From assembly GCF_039555335.1 (NCBI RefSeq), contig NC_092647.1, forward strand, positions 11,002,313-11,066,312: a DNA stretch of 64,000 nt, in the 5' to 3' direction. The notes under the pieces were generated by a model, which was given only the letters and a program-made list of their open reading frames with translations, searched no databases and was not told the origin of the DNA. This document shows, in pieces, positions 43,051 through 53,552 of this stretch. The stretch's first letter is position 1, and each line of letters begins with the position of its first letter. The stretch is from Amphiura filiformis (taxonomy: Eukaryota; Echinodermata; Ophiuroidea; Amphilepidida; Amphiuridae). Both the position numbers and the translations under genes were made by a program.

Positions 43051-43970
43051 AAAAAAAAAAAAAAAAAAGCTCACGGCCGAAGTTGAGGCCTATAAAAAGA
43101 CACACAATTTCATGCCTAACATTTAAATTTGTAACGCCAGGATTTAAAAAAAAAAAGTATATCCAAGCACAATGTTTTTATCCGACATTGAAAAAAAAAA
43201 TATTGTTTTTTATTTGACCGAGAAAATTAATTCCAAAGCAAAAAGGTAAACTGAATTGTATTTCTGAATTGTGCGGATTGTATCGATCGACTTTTAGCAC
43301 GACTATGCATAACAATAGAGGATGGTCAGTAGCGTTCTGAGTGTGTGGCACAGTGTCATCGACCCTATATCTTCATGGCAGAAATCGCCAAGGTAGGTTG
43401 AATCCACAGCCACGATTGGCCATTTGGTTCAGACCTTTGAAGCTCTTTGAGACGAATAATTAGTCGAGGGACATGACTAAGGCTACTCACAATAGCGGTG
43501 TAATTGATCTTGGTATACCCCATTGAAGTCAATGGTCATCGACTTTTATACTGCCTAGTAGTGAGTGCAGCTGTACTGCACGATGTAGTCCATACAGGAC
43601 CAACGCAATATAAAATTAGAGTTTTGGTCCGATTTTGAGTTCAAAGCGCACGGCCAATTTTCAAAGCGCATTCTAGCGACCATCATATCTGTTCAACACG
43701 TATTTTCAAGTGTATGAGACCACATCTGGTTTCTTGAGAAAAATTAATTTACGGGAGATATTCATCATTTTCTAACCCGGTATCCGAAGATTTTCGTCTG
43801 ATATCAAAATCGTGCATAGCAATTCACGTGTATCGATCCCGTGTATTCATTTTAGTGTCTCTGCTACACCAACTAATTATTAGCCAGGCAGTGTCGGTGT
43901 GTGTGGGGAATACACACGGCCTTCCAGACAGAGCACAAAAGTGCTGTACAATCGCGACGCAAGATTACAG
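43051..43970. other. Intergenic, nothing recognised
   Basis: Poly-A tracts near 43050 and 43145; no gene or known repeat was recognised. Confidence 0.4.
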
Positions 43971-44092
43971 TGGCGTAGCGTTAGTCATCCGGAGAAGGGG
44001 GCACAATCCATTTTCGGCAATTTTGGGATTTTATAAATTGTCAAATTGATTGAGGGGGACGTGGCCCGTGTCCCTATGACGATACGCGACTG
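43971..44092. mobile_element. hAT-like MITE, degraded
   Basis: Left end CAGTGGCGTAGCGTTAGTCAT and an inverted right end near 44072-44092 (atgacgatacgcgactg). Flanks do not give a clean 8-bp duplication. Confidence 0.45.
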
Positions 44093-44156
44093 CGCAGGAA
44101 AAGGGACAGATCGAGGACAAATCAGGAAAGAAAAATATAAATTATACAGAGCCTAT

Positions 44157-44340
44157 CAGTGGCGTGCGCAGTACATTGAAAGTGTGTGTGTGTGTGTGGG
44201 GGGGGGGTTGTTGTTGTTCAGTTCCCCCGAATGGCGTCTGATTAGGAGTGTAAGGTGCGGGCGGAATGACTGTTTCCCCGAATGACCAACAAAAGTGGGG
44301 GGAGTGTGCCCCCCCCCCCCCTCCTTTGCGCACGCCACTG
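44157..44340. mobile_element. hAT-like MITE with 8-bp duplication
   Basis: Ends CAGTGGCGTGCGCAG and its inverted complement. Flanking octamers gagcctat (44149-44156) and gagtctat (44341-44348) differ at one base. A (GT)n/poly-G tract lies inside. The open frames across it are proline/histidine-rich artefacts. Confidence 0.8.
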
Positions 44341-44548
44341 GAGTCTATGCCAGAGCGTTTATAAATAAGTATAACTTCAGGTTTGGTTATTGGTGAGTAC
44401 AAATTTTAATCAAGATTATCAGAAAAAATAGTTGAAAAAGTATTTTAAGCTTAGAACGGTAGATTTGATTTAAAAAAACGATTTTAATTTAGATATGGGG
44501 GTTTCTTATCAGCTCTGTCTCACTGCATAATGATCAATATATCTAATT

Positions 44549-44610
44549 AGACTCACGCGGTAGCTGTAGCCAGCAAGTTTTAAAAATAAATTACTGATAA
44601 GATAAGCAAC
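44549..44610 (+). repeat. Head-module remnant of element A
   Basis: 'agactcacgcggtagctgtagccagcaagtttt' type sequence, the same module as at 35055 and 37094; the remainder of the element is absent. Confidence 0.6.
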
Positions 44611-45030
44611 TATATTTACCCATGCCGGTAAGCAGATGCCCGTCATTTCGAAAGCTGAGCTCCCCCCGCCCCCCAGCCCGGGCCAGAAACGGTCCGAAAT
44701 GTTCTCTACTTGCCCACCGGGCCAACATTGTTGAATATTTACTGGCCCGACGTAATACTGGTGCGGGGCCACCAAGCTGTGCTTAAATCGGACCATGCCA
44801 AAAGGTTTAGTGGTATTGTGGCCCAGTATGGTTGCAAATTGAAATCAAGTGCAGCGGGGCCCACAGTGTCATATTTCACTTCTTGAGGAAAATTGAGCTG
44901 ATTGAAATTCCCTTGGATAAGGAACTTACTGTTATTATTCCTGTCTACCCATACAAAATTCCTGGCTGCGATGGTTATTTGCATTTGCATCATTTGGGCT
45001 GATTAGGATACTTCGTGCTTGTATCTTGAT
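44611..45030. other. Intergenic, nothing recognised
   Basis: G/C-rich between 44640 and 44780, with no recognisable protein or RNA. Confidence 0.35.
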
Positions 45031-45038
45031 AAAGATTT

Positions 45039-45900
45039 TTAAAGATGCTTGTTCATGTTTTTATTGCATGTCATTTAGACCAATGCAATAGTCTTCTTTA
45101 TGGCTTTATACGCGACTTACAGATCTCCAAACTCCAACGAATTCAAAATTCAGCTGACAGATTAATTTCGCTTTTTAAGAAATGTGATCACATTAATCAA
45201 ATCCTTCGTGATTTACATTGGCCACCTGTGAAATACCGCATTATATACAAAGTTCTCCTCCTCACTTACAAATGTTTTCATGGACTTCAAATTCAGACTA
45301 TTTGAGCCCAAAGGCGCGAGATGTACAAAATATGTTGCAATTTTGCCCTATTTTCCCCAAATCATGTTTATATTGATGTAAAAGAAGAAGATGCACAGGG
45401 CAATTGTCGTCGAATTAAGAAATGTGATCACATTAATCCAATCCTTCGTGATTTACATTGGCTACCTGTGAAATACCGCATTATATACAAAGTTCTCCTC
45501 CTCACTTACAAATGTTTTCATGGACTTCAAATTCAGACTATTTGAGCCCAAAGGCGCGAGATGTACAAAATATGTTGCAATTTTGCCCTATTTTCCCCAA
45601 ATCATGTTTATATTGATGTAAAAGAAGAAGATGCACAGGGCAATTCTCGTCGAATTAAAAAATGTGATCACATTAATCCAATCCTTCGTGATTTACATTG
45701 GCTACCTGTGAAATACCGCATTATATACAAAGTTCTCCTCCTCACTTACAAATGTTTTCATGGACTTCAAATTCAGACTATTTGAACCCAAAGGCGCGAG
45801 ATGTACAAAATATGTTGCAATTTTGCCCTATTTTCCCCCAAATCATGTTTATATTGATGTAAAAGAAGAAGATGCACAGGGCAATTCTCGTCGATATCTT
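45039..45900 (+). pseudogene. LINE 3' fragment with 240-bp triplication
   Basis: Reads HVFIACHLDQCNSLLYGFIR, LQRIQNSADRLI, KKCDHINQILRDLHWPPVKY, RIIYKVLLLTYKCFHGL, matching the C-terminal end of CR1/jockey-type LINE proteins. From 45175 the last part is repeated three times with a period of exactly 240 bp (aatgtgatca at 45181, 45421, 45661). Copies 2 and 3 share LHWLPV where copy 1 has LHWPPV. The third has one extra C. Confidence 0.85.
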
Positions 45901-46103
45901 CTCGGTATAGATGAACATTTTTATTATATTTTTATATTCTCTTAGAATGCTAAGGGAAGCTACCCCCAAAGAAAATAATAGGGTCCCTCCACCAATCCCC
46001 CTACCCATCCCCCACCCGTATCCAACGGTTTTGCACCCATTCCATACCCGTTTCCACCGGTTTTGTTTGATTGTGTTTGAAGTTTGTGTAAAGCGCGGTG
46101 ATC

Positions 46104-46590
46104 ATATAAACATCTCAAAAAAAGTAACTAACCCCCTTAAATAATGGCCATTATTCAAAAAGGGGCTATTGTATTGCAAATCTGTACAATGCGTTGGAAG
46201 CAGAATTTATTTCTGCGCATTTTGACACCTCATTTGATACGATAGTCCAGAAAACAATAAAACACCGGTCAATTTAATGTAGTGAGGTACAGATTTGAAA
46301 GTTGCACTTACATACAAATTTTTACAATACAAAAACACTCAGATATCATCACAAAAATTTCCTTCCATTACACTGAATGCAAAATCAATAGAATTTACTG
46401 CAACTTTCAAATCTTAGGTTACATTGATTTAAATGTACGCTGTGACGTCAATATTTTGTCAATTGCTACAAATGAGGTGTCAAAATGTGGAGAAATAAAT
46501 TCTGCTTCCAACGCATTTTACAGATTTGTAATACAATCACCCGTTTTTGAATAATGGTCATTATTTAAGGGGGGTTAGTTACTTTTTTTG
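46104..46590. mobile_element. Foldback MITE, intact
   Basis: Left end 'aaaaaaagtaactaaccccc' and its inverted right end near 46570-46590. Inner inverted parts include 'ttttgacacctcattt' near 46218 and its complement near 46477. About 490 bp, non-coding. Its right-central part is the MITE fragment embedded in every unit of the 25-32 kb array. Confidence 0.85.
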
Positions 46591-46910
46591 ATATGTTTAT
46601 AACAGTCTTTTATTTTATCATCATCTAGCCTACAACTTCTTGTTGTACGTAGTATTCACTTTCTATTTCAACTTTATTGATTTCAATTTGCTTTTCAATG
46701 ACAACTACCAAAAATAACATCATTTTTAAATCTCACAATCTTGCACCCAATTTCATCCTTCATTTCAACTTATTGGCGTTAAGCCCGGGTAAAATAATAT
46801 ATAGATTAAACGCCAAAAAGTAAATTATATTTTCAAACAAGAGAATATAATCTCGTGCCTATAATTCCAACGGCGTGATCGCTTTGATTTGCAACGTTTT
46901 TGGTAGCAAT
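46591..46910. other. Intergenic, nothing recognised
   Basis: No gene or repeat was recognised. Confidence 0.35.
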
Positions 46911-46934
46911 TGCGGTATCAAATTGAGGCTGACA

Positions 46935-47075
46935 AAATGTGATTTCTTTGGGGAAAAATGTGATTTTTTGGAGGAAAATGTGATTTTTTTGGGGGGAAAA
47001 TGAGATTTTTGGTGAAAAAAATGAGATTTTTGGTAAAAAATATGTGATTTTTGTAAAAAAGTTATTTTTAATCTA
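46935..47075. repeat. Short degenerate repeat of about 20 bp
   Basis: Five to six runs of 'aaaatgtgatttttgg' with G-runs between them. Confidence 0.7.
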
Positions 47076-47234
47076 AAATGTGCTTTTGTTTCGAAATGTT
47101 TATTTGATGAAAATTGACAAACATCAATCTGATGATTTTATGGACAAAACATTAACAAGACGTATTTATTAATTGTTTGCCAAACATTTATTTAATTCAT
47201 TTAATATACATCGCTACTAACCAAAATGCTAACG

Positions 47235-47672
47235 GTTGTCAAACAATTGCCGATCACAAACGTTTGTCAAACATTTATAATCAAACTGTTTGTGATCGCT
47301 AAATGTTTGTCAAACTTTTATAATCAAACTGTTTGTGATCGCTAAATGTTTGTCAAACATTTATAATCAAACTGTTTGTGATCGCTAAATGTTTGTCAAA
47401 CATTTATAATAATCAAACTGTTTGTGATCGCTAAATGTTTGTCAAACATTTATAATCAAACTGTTTGTGATCGCTAAATGTTTTTCAAACTTTTATAATC
47501 AAACTGTTTGTGATCGCTAAATGTTTGTCAAACATTTATAATCAAACTGTTTGTGATCGCTAAATGTTTGTCAAACATTTATAATAATCAAACTGTTTGT
47601 GATCGCTAAATGTTTGTCAAACATTTATAATCAAACTGTTTGTGATCGCTAAATGTTTGTCAAACGTTTGGC
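47235..47672. repeat. 43-bp minisatellite with higher-order pattern
   Basis: Nine copies of a unit containing 'gtttgtgatcgctaaatg' at 47288, 47331, 47374, 47420, 47463, 47506, 47549, 47595 and 47638. Variants (caaactttta; extra taa) recur every four units, giving a 175-bp higher-order repeat. Each unit has the internal inverted pair aaatgtttg/caaacattt. Confidence 0.9.
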
Positions 47673-47975
47673 GAAAACGGCTATGTACCCCCCCCCCTCG
47701 AGAATATCTTAGACGCGGGCAATTCTTGAAACAATTTAATCTCTCTCACCACACTAGGATTTTTTTTAAATAATTCGTGTTTAAAAAAGTGTTTTACAAA
47801 ATAAAATTATTGGTAGGCTATTTTGTTTTACACACTTGCGTTCAGGCACAATGGCTCAGTACGTAAAAAAAATGCATATTTGAAATTCACTTTGGTCCAT
47901 TCAAATATCAGAATGCATAATGTAATTGTTGCACAGCCGCCATCGGCGCTGTGCATTCTTTTTTCCGCGTTCTTC
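47673..47975. other. Intergenic, nothing recognised
   Basis: Short AT-rich stretch; nothing recognised apart from a C run near 47690. Confidence 0.3.
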
Positions 47976-49930
47976 TTCTTACCTAGCCGGGACACCGGCT
48001 AGGTCTTGTGATGCTATCGGATCTTTCTTCTTTCTTCTTCTGCTTCTTTCTTCTGGCAACAAATTTCAAAATGCTTCTTCTCTTACATGTTACATCCTAC
48101 AATGACGTCACTTGCACATATGCATCGGCTATATCCAGTGTCTATAGGATATTCACAAATTTGGGGTCAAAAGGTCATTAAGGGTCATTTCGGTATAAAA
48201 CCAAATATCTTCAAAATGCTTCTTCTCCTACATGTTACATCATATAATGACGTCACTTGCACATATGCATCGGCTATATCCAGTGCCTATAAATTATTCA
48301 CAGAATTTGGGTCAAAGGTCATTAAGGGGTCATTTCCGGTCTGAAAGCTAAAAATATTCAAAAATCACTGTCTTTACAAATTACATAGCAGAGTGTTGTC
48401 ATAAGCACACATGCATTGCTACCAACCAGGGTCTTTGGGGTGTCTACAGTTTTGGGGTCAAAGGTCATTAAGGGGTCTCTACCGGGCAAAAACCAAAAAT
48501 CATCAAATATGTTAATTTTTTTATATCTCAAAACGTAACCAGACCAGAGTGATATAAATTTCATATATGTATTAGTGATACCCGATGTATGCACGGTATT
48601 TTTATTTTTTGGTCAAAGGTCATTTAGACGTCATTTCCGGTTTTAAGCTAAATAACTTCAAGAATTTTTATCTCCATAACTAAGCATAGTAGATTTTTAA
48701 ATTTAAACTGTAACAATGCATTTTCTCGGTGTATACGAGGTTTTTTTTATATTGGGGTCAAAGGTCATTAAGGAGGTCAAAACGTCAAATTTGCAACTGA
48801 ATGTTTAAAGTTAGGGAAAAGTAGCTGTATCTCAGCCTATGGAAGACGGATAAAGCCCCTACATGCTACAGTGATGCACCATTAATGGTGTGAGATGTCC
48901 ATAATAGCCGGTCAAAGGTCAAACTTTAAGTTAAGACTGGCATTTCCGGCCCCGGCTAGGTCCAGATCTGTAACCAGATCTAGTTCTTCTTTCTTTCTTT
49001 CTGTCAACATCATAATCAGCCATCGCAGCCACATGCTTTCAGCCATGTTGATCATAGTTGGTCACTAGGACTATTGGGTGGTGCCACAGATGTCACATGA
49101 TCAACTTCCGATCAAATGTCATCCACTTCCGGTCAGTGGCCAAAACCGTGATTTTCACTAAAAATGCTTCTCCTTCCACATATTACATAACACCGTGATG
49201 TCACTTGCACACATGCATCACCAATAGCCAGTGTCTAAAAGTTGCACACAGAATTGGGATCAAAGGTCATTAAGGGGTCACTTCCGGTAAAAGTCTGAAA
49301 AATTTGTAAAAAATATTCAAAAAATCACTGTCTTTACAAATTACATAGCAGAGAGTCGCCATTAGCACACATGCATCATTATTAGCCAGGGTCTTTAGGA
49401 TGTCTACAGTTTTGGGGTCAAAGGTCATTAAGGGGTTACTTCCGGTCAAAAACCAAAATTATCAAAAATGTTTAAAAAATGTTTATCTCAAAATGTAAAC
49501 AGACCAGAGAAATATAATCATCATACATGAATCAGTGTTACCTGATGTATGCATGGTATTTTTTATTTTTGGGGTCAAAGGTCATTAAGGGGTCACTTCC
49601 TGTTTTTAGCTAAATAACTTCAAGAATTTTTATCTCGACAACTAAACATAGTAGAATTTTTAATTAAAATTGGAACAATGCATTTTGTCGGTGTACATAA
49701 GGTTTTTTTTGATTGAGGTCAAAGGTCATTAAGGGGGTCAAAAGGTCAATCATAAATTTAAATAAAATCAAAATTCATGTATAAGTTCCGATTAAGCTGA
49801 AATTCACCAGGAATATTCCTTATGACATCCTAAGCACTATGTAATATTTTTGCGGGGTCAAAGGTAATTAAGGGATCACTTCCGGTTCTCACAGATTCGG
49901 GGTCATAACTCATTTGTCACTGCTGGCTGT
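47976..49930. repeat. 150-bp-spaced repeat carrying DR1 motifs
   Basis: About eleven degenerate blocks, each with 'ggggtcaaaggtcattaagg' or a variant: near 48164, 48309, 48455, 48611, 48755, 48909, 49257, 49415, 49572, 49716 and 49855. A larger duplication of 960 bp is visible ('aaaatcactgtctttacaaa' at 48361 and 49321). The ends carry 'ccggctaggt' and CTT-rich tracts. GGGTCAAAGGTCA is the textbook DR1 binding site for HNF4, RXR and COUP-TF receptors. Whether this matters for regulation is unknown. Confidence 0.8.
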
Positions 49931-50307
49931 GCATACTCGCGGTCGCAGGCGAACGCAATCAGATCTCGTTACTATTGTTTCAAATGAAATGTGCTACAAA
50001 TTACTTACTTATTTGTTTGCATTTTTGTTTCGAATTATTCTAAAACGGCTGTCAAGTAGCCCTATTTATTCTTCATAAAACAGCACAATATATTTATATA
50101 TTTTTCAGTGGTAAAGAAGAACAAATGTAAAATTGTGACCCGGTCAAGGCAAATGAGTCAGATATCGCTAACATTGGTTTTGAGATATTGGCAAATCATC
50201 ATCATTATCATAAACGCTTCTCGTCAGCAGTTTGACATAGCGCCATCAATAAAGTTTCTCCAAGTACTAAGGTCTCTCTCACTAGAAATTTCAGTCGCTT
50301 TCTTTAT
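49931..50307. other. Intergenic, nothing recognised
   Basis: No gene or repeat was recognised. Confidence 0.35.
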
Positions 50308-50316
50308 GGTTAAGTC

Positions 50317-50859
50317 CCCGGGGGGGGGGGGCCCTCCCTATCTGAAATGGCAGGGATGTGCCTCGGCCATGTTAAAAGTAGGGGGCATTCAGGTCAAATG
50401 TACAATTACAAAAATATGGGGTCATTCAGTACACAACCTGAATAAAAATGGGGTCATTCGGTATGAAACTTTGAAAAAAGGATGGTCATTGGGGTAACAA
50501 AAAGTAAAATGGGAGTCATTGAGTACAGGATTGCCAAAAGAGTATCATTAAGTACACATAAATAAGTGCCAAACTGCGTAAAAACAACTTTGCCATCTTG
50601 GAAATGTGAAAAATCTCATTATTTCTGGAGGAGAACACAAATACCAACTAAATTTGGGAATTAAAAGGGGGGTCATTAGGTATAGCAGGAAATAGAAAAA
50701 GGGGGTCATTGAGTACATGAATTTTTTTTAAGGGGGTCATTGGGTAATAGGTAGGACCATAACACAAAAAAGGGGGTCATAGGGTACAAGCCGGTTTGAA
50801 AAAGGGGGTCTATCCCGAGGCACATGATGCATATCTGTCATGGAAGTGCCCCCCCCGGG
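50317..50859. mobile_element. MITE with CCCGGGGG ends
   Basis: Flanked by ggttaagtc (50308-50316 and 50860-50868). Ends are inverted G/C runs, then 'gaggcacat' and 'gatgtgcctc' inside. The interior repeats 'aaagggggtcattgggta' many times. Similar in style to 51886-52259. Confidence 0.8.
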
Positions 50860-50879
50860 GGTTAAGTCTTCTTTGATTT

Positions 50880-51209
50880 CTTTGTTGTGTTCCTATACCA
50901 CCTTACAACTCAAATCGGTGCATGATATAGACACCCCGCGTGGTTCATATAGGAATATAGGACTTCGCCTTGTCGATGATGTTGTCATCATTTACACCCA
51001 TGATACGTAAGACATTACTCCTTTTGTGTGTGAGCATATTAGTGATACCTACCTTTATGAGAGATACACTTTATATTAGTGATTCCTACCAATAGTCTTA
51101 TATTGACTGACCTTCAGTTGATGAGCACTCACAAAGGACATATACTTTGGCTATTGGCAGAGATGTCCTCCATCCTTTCCAATAGATCCTTCTGTGAGCA
51201 TCCCTCTCA
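50880..51209. other. Intergenic, nothing recognised
   Basis: The only repeat seen is a short one around 'attagtgatacctacc' and 'attagtgattcctacc' at about 51040-51090. Confidence 0.35.
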
Positions 51210-51239
51210 ATGGACAAAAATATGAATCAAATTCTGGAC

Positions 51240-51300
51240 TCACCAACGAATTTTCTAGTAACGTTGCGACCCGTTCACGGGTCTTCATCAGACTGCGCAG
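51240..51300 (-). ncRNA. Hammerhead-like motif, left PLE arm
   Basis: On the minus strand: CTGATGA (51291-51285), stem II gacccg/cgggtc, then GCAAC instead of GAAAC, GTT, ACT, with AGT before the core able to pair with ACT. The A-to-C change at an invariant core position should abolish cleavage. Confidence 0.45.
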
Positions 51301-51589
51301 AGACTTGACTGATGGTTTGGTCACGTGATGGTAATCGGCGAGGAAGTCGTTTCACGGTGGGGTCCCAGGCGTGTGATAACAGGAAACGGAGCCCCTCCCC
51401 CTTCTTATTGAGTTCTGGCAGCTCAGCTCTTTCCCGGATGGCTTCTTTCACTCCCCTCTCAATTAAACCACCTCTCCTCCTTGTCGAAGATTATGATGTT
51501 GTAGGCATTGTTATCACACGCCTGGGACCCCACCGTGAAACATCTTCCTCGCCGATTACCATCACGTGACCAAACCATCAGACAAGTAT

Positions 51590-51645
51590 CTGCGCAGTCT
51601 GATGAAGACCCGGTGAACGGGTCGCAACGTTACTAGAAAATTCGT
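51590..51645 (+). ncRNA. Hammerhead-like motif, right PLE arm
   Basis: Same motif on the plus strand: CTGATGA at 51599-51605, stem II, GCAAC, GTT, ACT. It carries the same GCAAC core change as the left arm, so both descend from one mutated copy. Confidence 0.45.
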
Positions 51646-51885
51646 TGGTGAGTCCAGGATTTGATTCATATTTTTGTCTATTTTATACTACTGGATGACT
51701 CAAAACATTCATAATCTTATCCCTCTCAATGGACTCTATTGTGAGGCCCCTCAAGTTCACATTTCCTGAAACCTCTCTTTATTGTTACAAAGTGTATAGG
51801 AACCCAGTTTCCTACATGAAAATCCTTTTGATCGGATACCAATCTATGTATTATTACGATACCCAATAGAAAGGTTAACTAACAC

Positions 51886-52259
51886 CCGGGGGTACTCAAG
51901 TTTGGTTTTGGTAGGGACGTGCCGCTGAGAATTTGAAAGTGGACCCATAAATATACCAATTTTTCAAGAAATTTGGACCCATTTATATACCAAAAGTCAA
52001 AATTTTCGGCCAAATTTAACCCAAATTGTCTTAGTTTTTACAAATTTTCCCAAAATTTTGGGAAAATTTTGACAATTTTGGCTAGATTAAGGAAAAATTG
52101 GGCTATTTCCCGAAAAAATTGAGAAAATTTTGAAAAAGGACCCATTTATATACCAAAATAGGCTTTGAAAAAGGGGTCATTGATATACCAAAAGGCTGAA
52201 AATGCTACCCATATTTGCGGCACGTCCCCGTATGGTCATTTTGTACTGAGAACCCCCGG
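51886..52259. mobile_element. MITE with CCGGGGG ends
   Basis: Flanked by aactaacac (51877-51885 and 52260-52268). The ends are inverted over about 45 bp with mismatches, both reaching 'ggacgtgccgc'. The interior repeats 'ggacccatttatataccaa'. Non-coding. Confidence 0.85.
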
Positions 52260-53147
52260 AACTAACACAACTTGGAAGTCGTCTTTGCATTACTGCTTGT
52301 GATTCAGTCTGCACGATACATATTATATTGTGAACCTTTACCCACGGTTTACAACAATACTTTCTACGTATGTGTTGAAAACTCCGGGTGAAAACTCTCG
52401 TTACATTCTTGTTTCTGAAAACGTGATTTAGTTTATTATAAGCTCATTACGTTTGGGTTTTGGAAAGAACCTTCTGTTAAATCATGCATGACTCAATTAC
52501 AAGTCTCTAAATCCCTTTCTTCTTGTCTATTGATATTTTGAATAGTGTTTATCTTTCCCTAATAGATTATGATACTACATGAACAATCAGCTTGGGCAGT
52601 TCGTAGTAGGCCCTACATCTCATAGGACAATAAAGCTAGTGCCCTGATCGATTCTTCCTGCATATCAATATGCTTCATTTACATTACATTACAGAGATCG
52701 GACACTAATCTATTCCCAACCATAACAAACCATGTAAACAATGATCACCTATATTACAGGTGATATTACAGGTCTATATTACAGGATTAGATTAGTAAAC
52801 TATGATATATTTGCAAGTATTATTTTGATTGAGCAGGAAAGATGTGATACTATTTTTTATAGTTGCCGGCGTCAGGTATGCATAGAATGGTTTTTTTTAT
52901 GATGATGACATGGACGTACTGATCATCATGTATGATGCAAACTCATAGGTGTTGTGCGTTTGGCAATTTGGGAGGGGTGGGGGTTCAAAATGACCCCATA
53001 GGATTATAAAATCAAAATTTCAATTGCTCAAATACTATATCAAATATAAACAAAAATAAATAAATAAATAAATAAATAAACGAACAAAATTGAACAAATT
53101 GTAGCGTAGCATTAAAATCATAAATATAACCATTGCTGGCAGCGCAG

Positions 53148-53218
53148 GAGGACTCGAACCAACGATACTGACATTAGCAGTCTGATGCTCTACCACTGAG
53201 CTATATGACAGCATCTAG
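53148..53218 (-). pseudogene. tRNA-like sequence (anticodon-like GCT)
   Basis: On the minus strand: 'atagctcagtggtagagc' (good A box and D arm), loop ctgctaa, and 'ttggttcgagtcctcc' (B box). The acceptor stem matches at about five of seven positions; the anticodon and T stems have mismatches. The homologous site at 39247-39290 has lost part of the D/anticodon region. Confidence 0.55.
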
Positions 53219-53492
53219 TGATGCGGGTAGAGTTTTTAGCTTATACAGTGTTTGTCTGTGATAATGCCGCCTCGTGAAAGAAATAATTATAAAATCTCAA
53301 TTTTTAATTTAAATTTATTTGATAATATTCTAACCTATATTTTCTTTAGAGCAGGGACAAATATTTCCCCTTTGACCGCTAAATATATAAGAATCTACTT
53401 CTTTTATTACTGATTTAATTCCGCGATTTGTTCCATTAAGCAATATCAAAGATTAATGTCAAGCATCTCACAACAGGTATTTAGTTGGCTTA

Positions 53493-53552
53493 GTGGTCTA
53501 GCACAGTGCTTTTTAATCGGGAGGTACCGAGATCGATTCCCACCTCTGCCTG
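53493..53552 (+). pseudogene. tRNA-like sequence, partial
   Basis: 'ttggcttagtggtctagcac' (A box) and 'gagatcgattcccacctc' (B box) with an anticodon-like TTT between. The copy at 39574 keeps the A box but has lost the B box by a deletion. Confidence 0.45.

Larger units (their letters stand above)
51215..51690. mobile_element. Two inverted PLE 3' ends
   Basis: Sequence at 51215-51390 recurs inverted at about 51505-51690. The minus-strand reading in the left part gives ERGVKEAIRERAELPELNKK and GLRFLLSHAWDPTVKRLPRR, the C-terminal tail of a PLE protein. The right part repeats the same 3' end on the plus strand. Each arm ends with a hammerhead-like motif. Head-to-head inverted copies are common for PLEs. 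Confidence 0.8.

Noticed and set aside
44142-44402. Proline/histidine-rich minus-strand frames
   Set aside because: They translate poly-C and (GT)n tracts inside a hAT-like MITE.
47235-47672. Regularly spaced 43-bp repeats resembling a CRISPR array
   Set aside because: The whole unit repeats; there are no unique spacers, no cas genes, and the DNA is clearly animal. It is a minisatellite.
53148-53218. Functional tRNA-Ser gene
   Set aside because: The boxes are good, but stems contain mismatches and a serine tRNA should have a long variable arm. It is kept as tRNA-like only.
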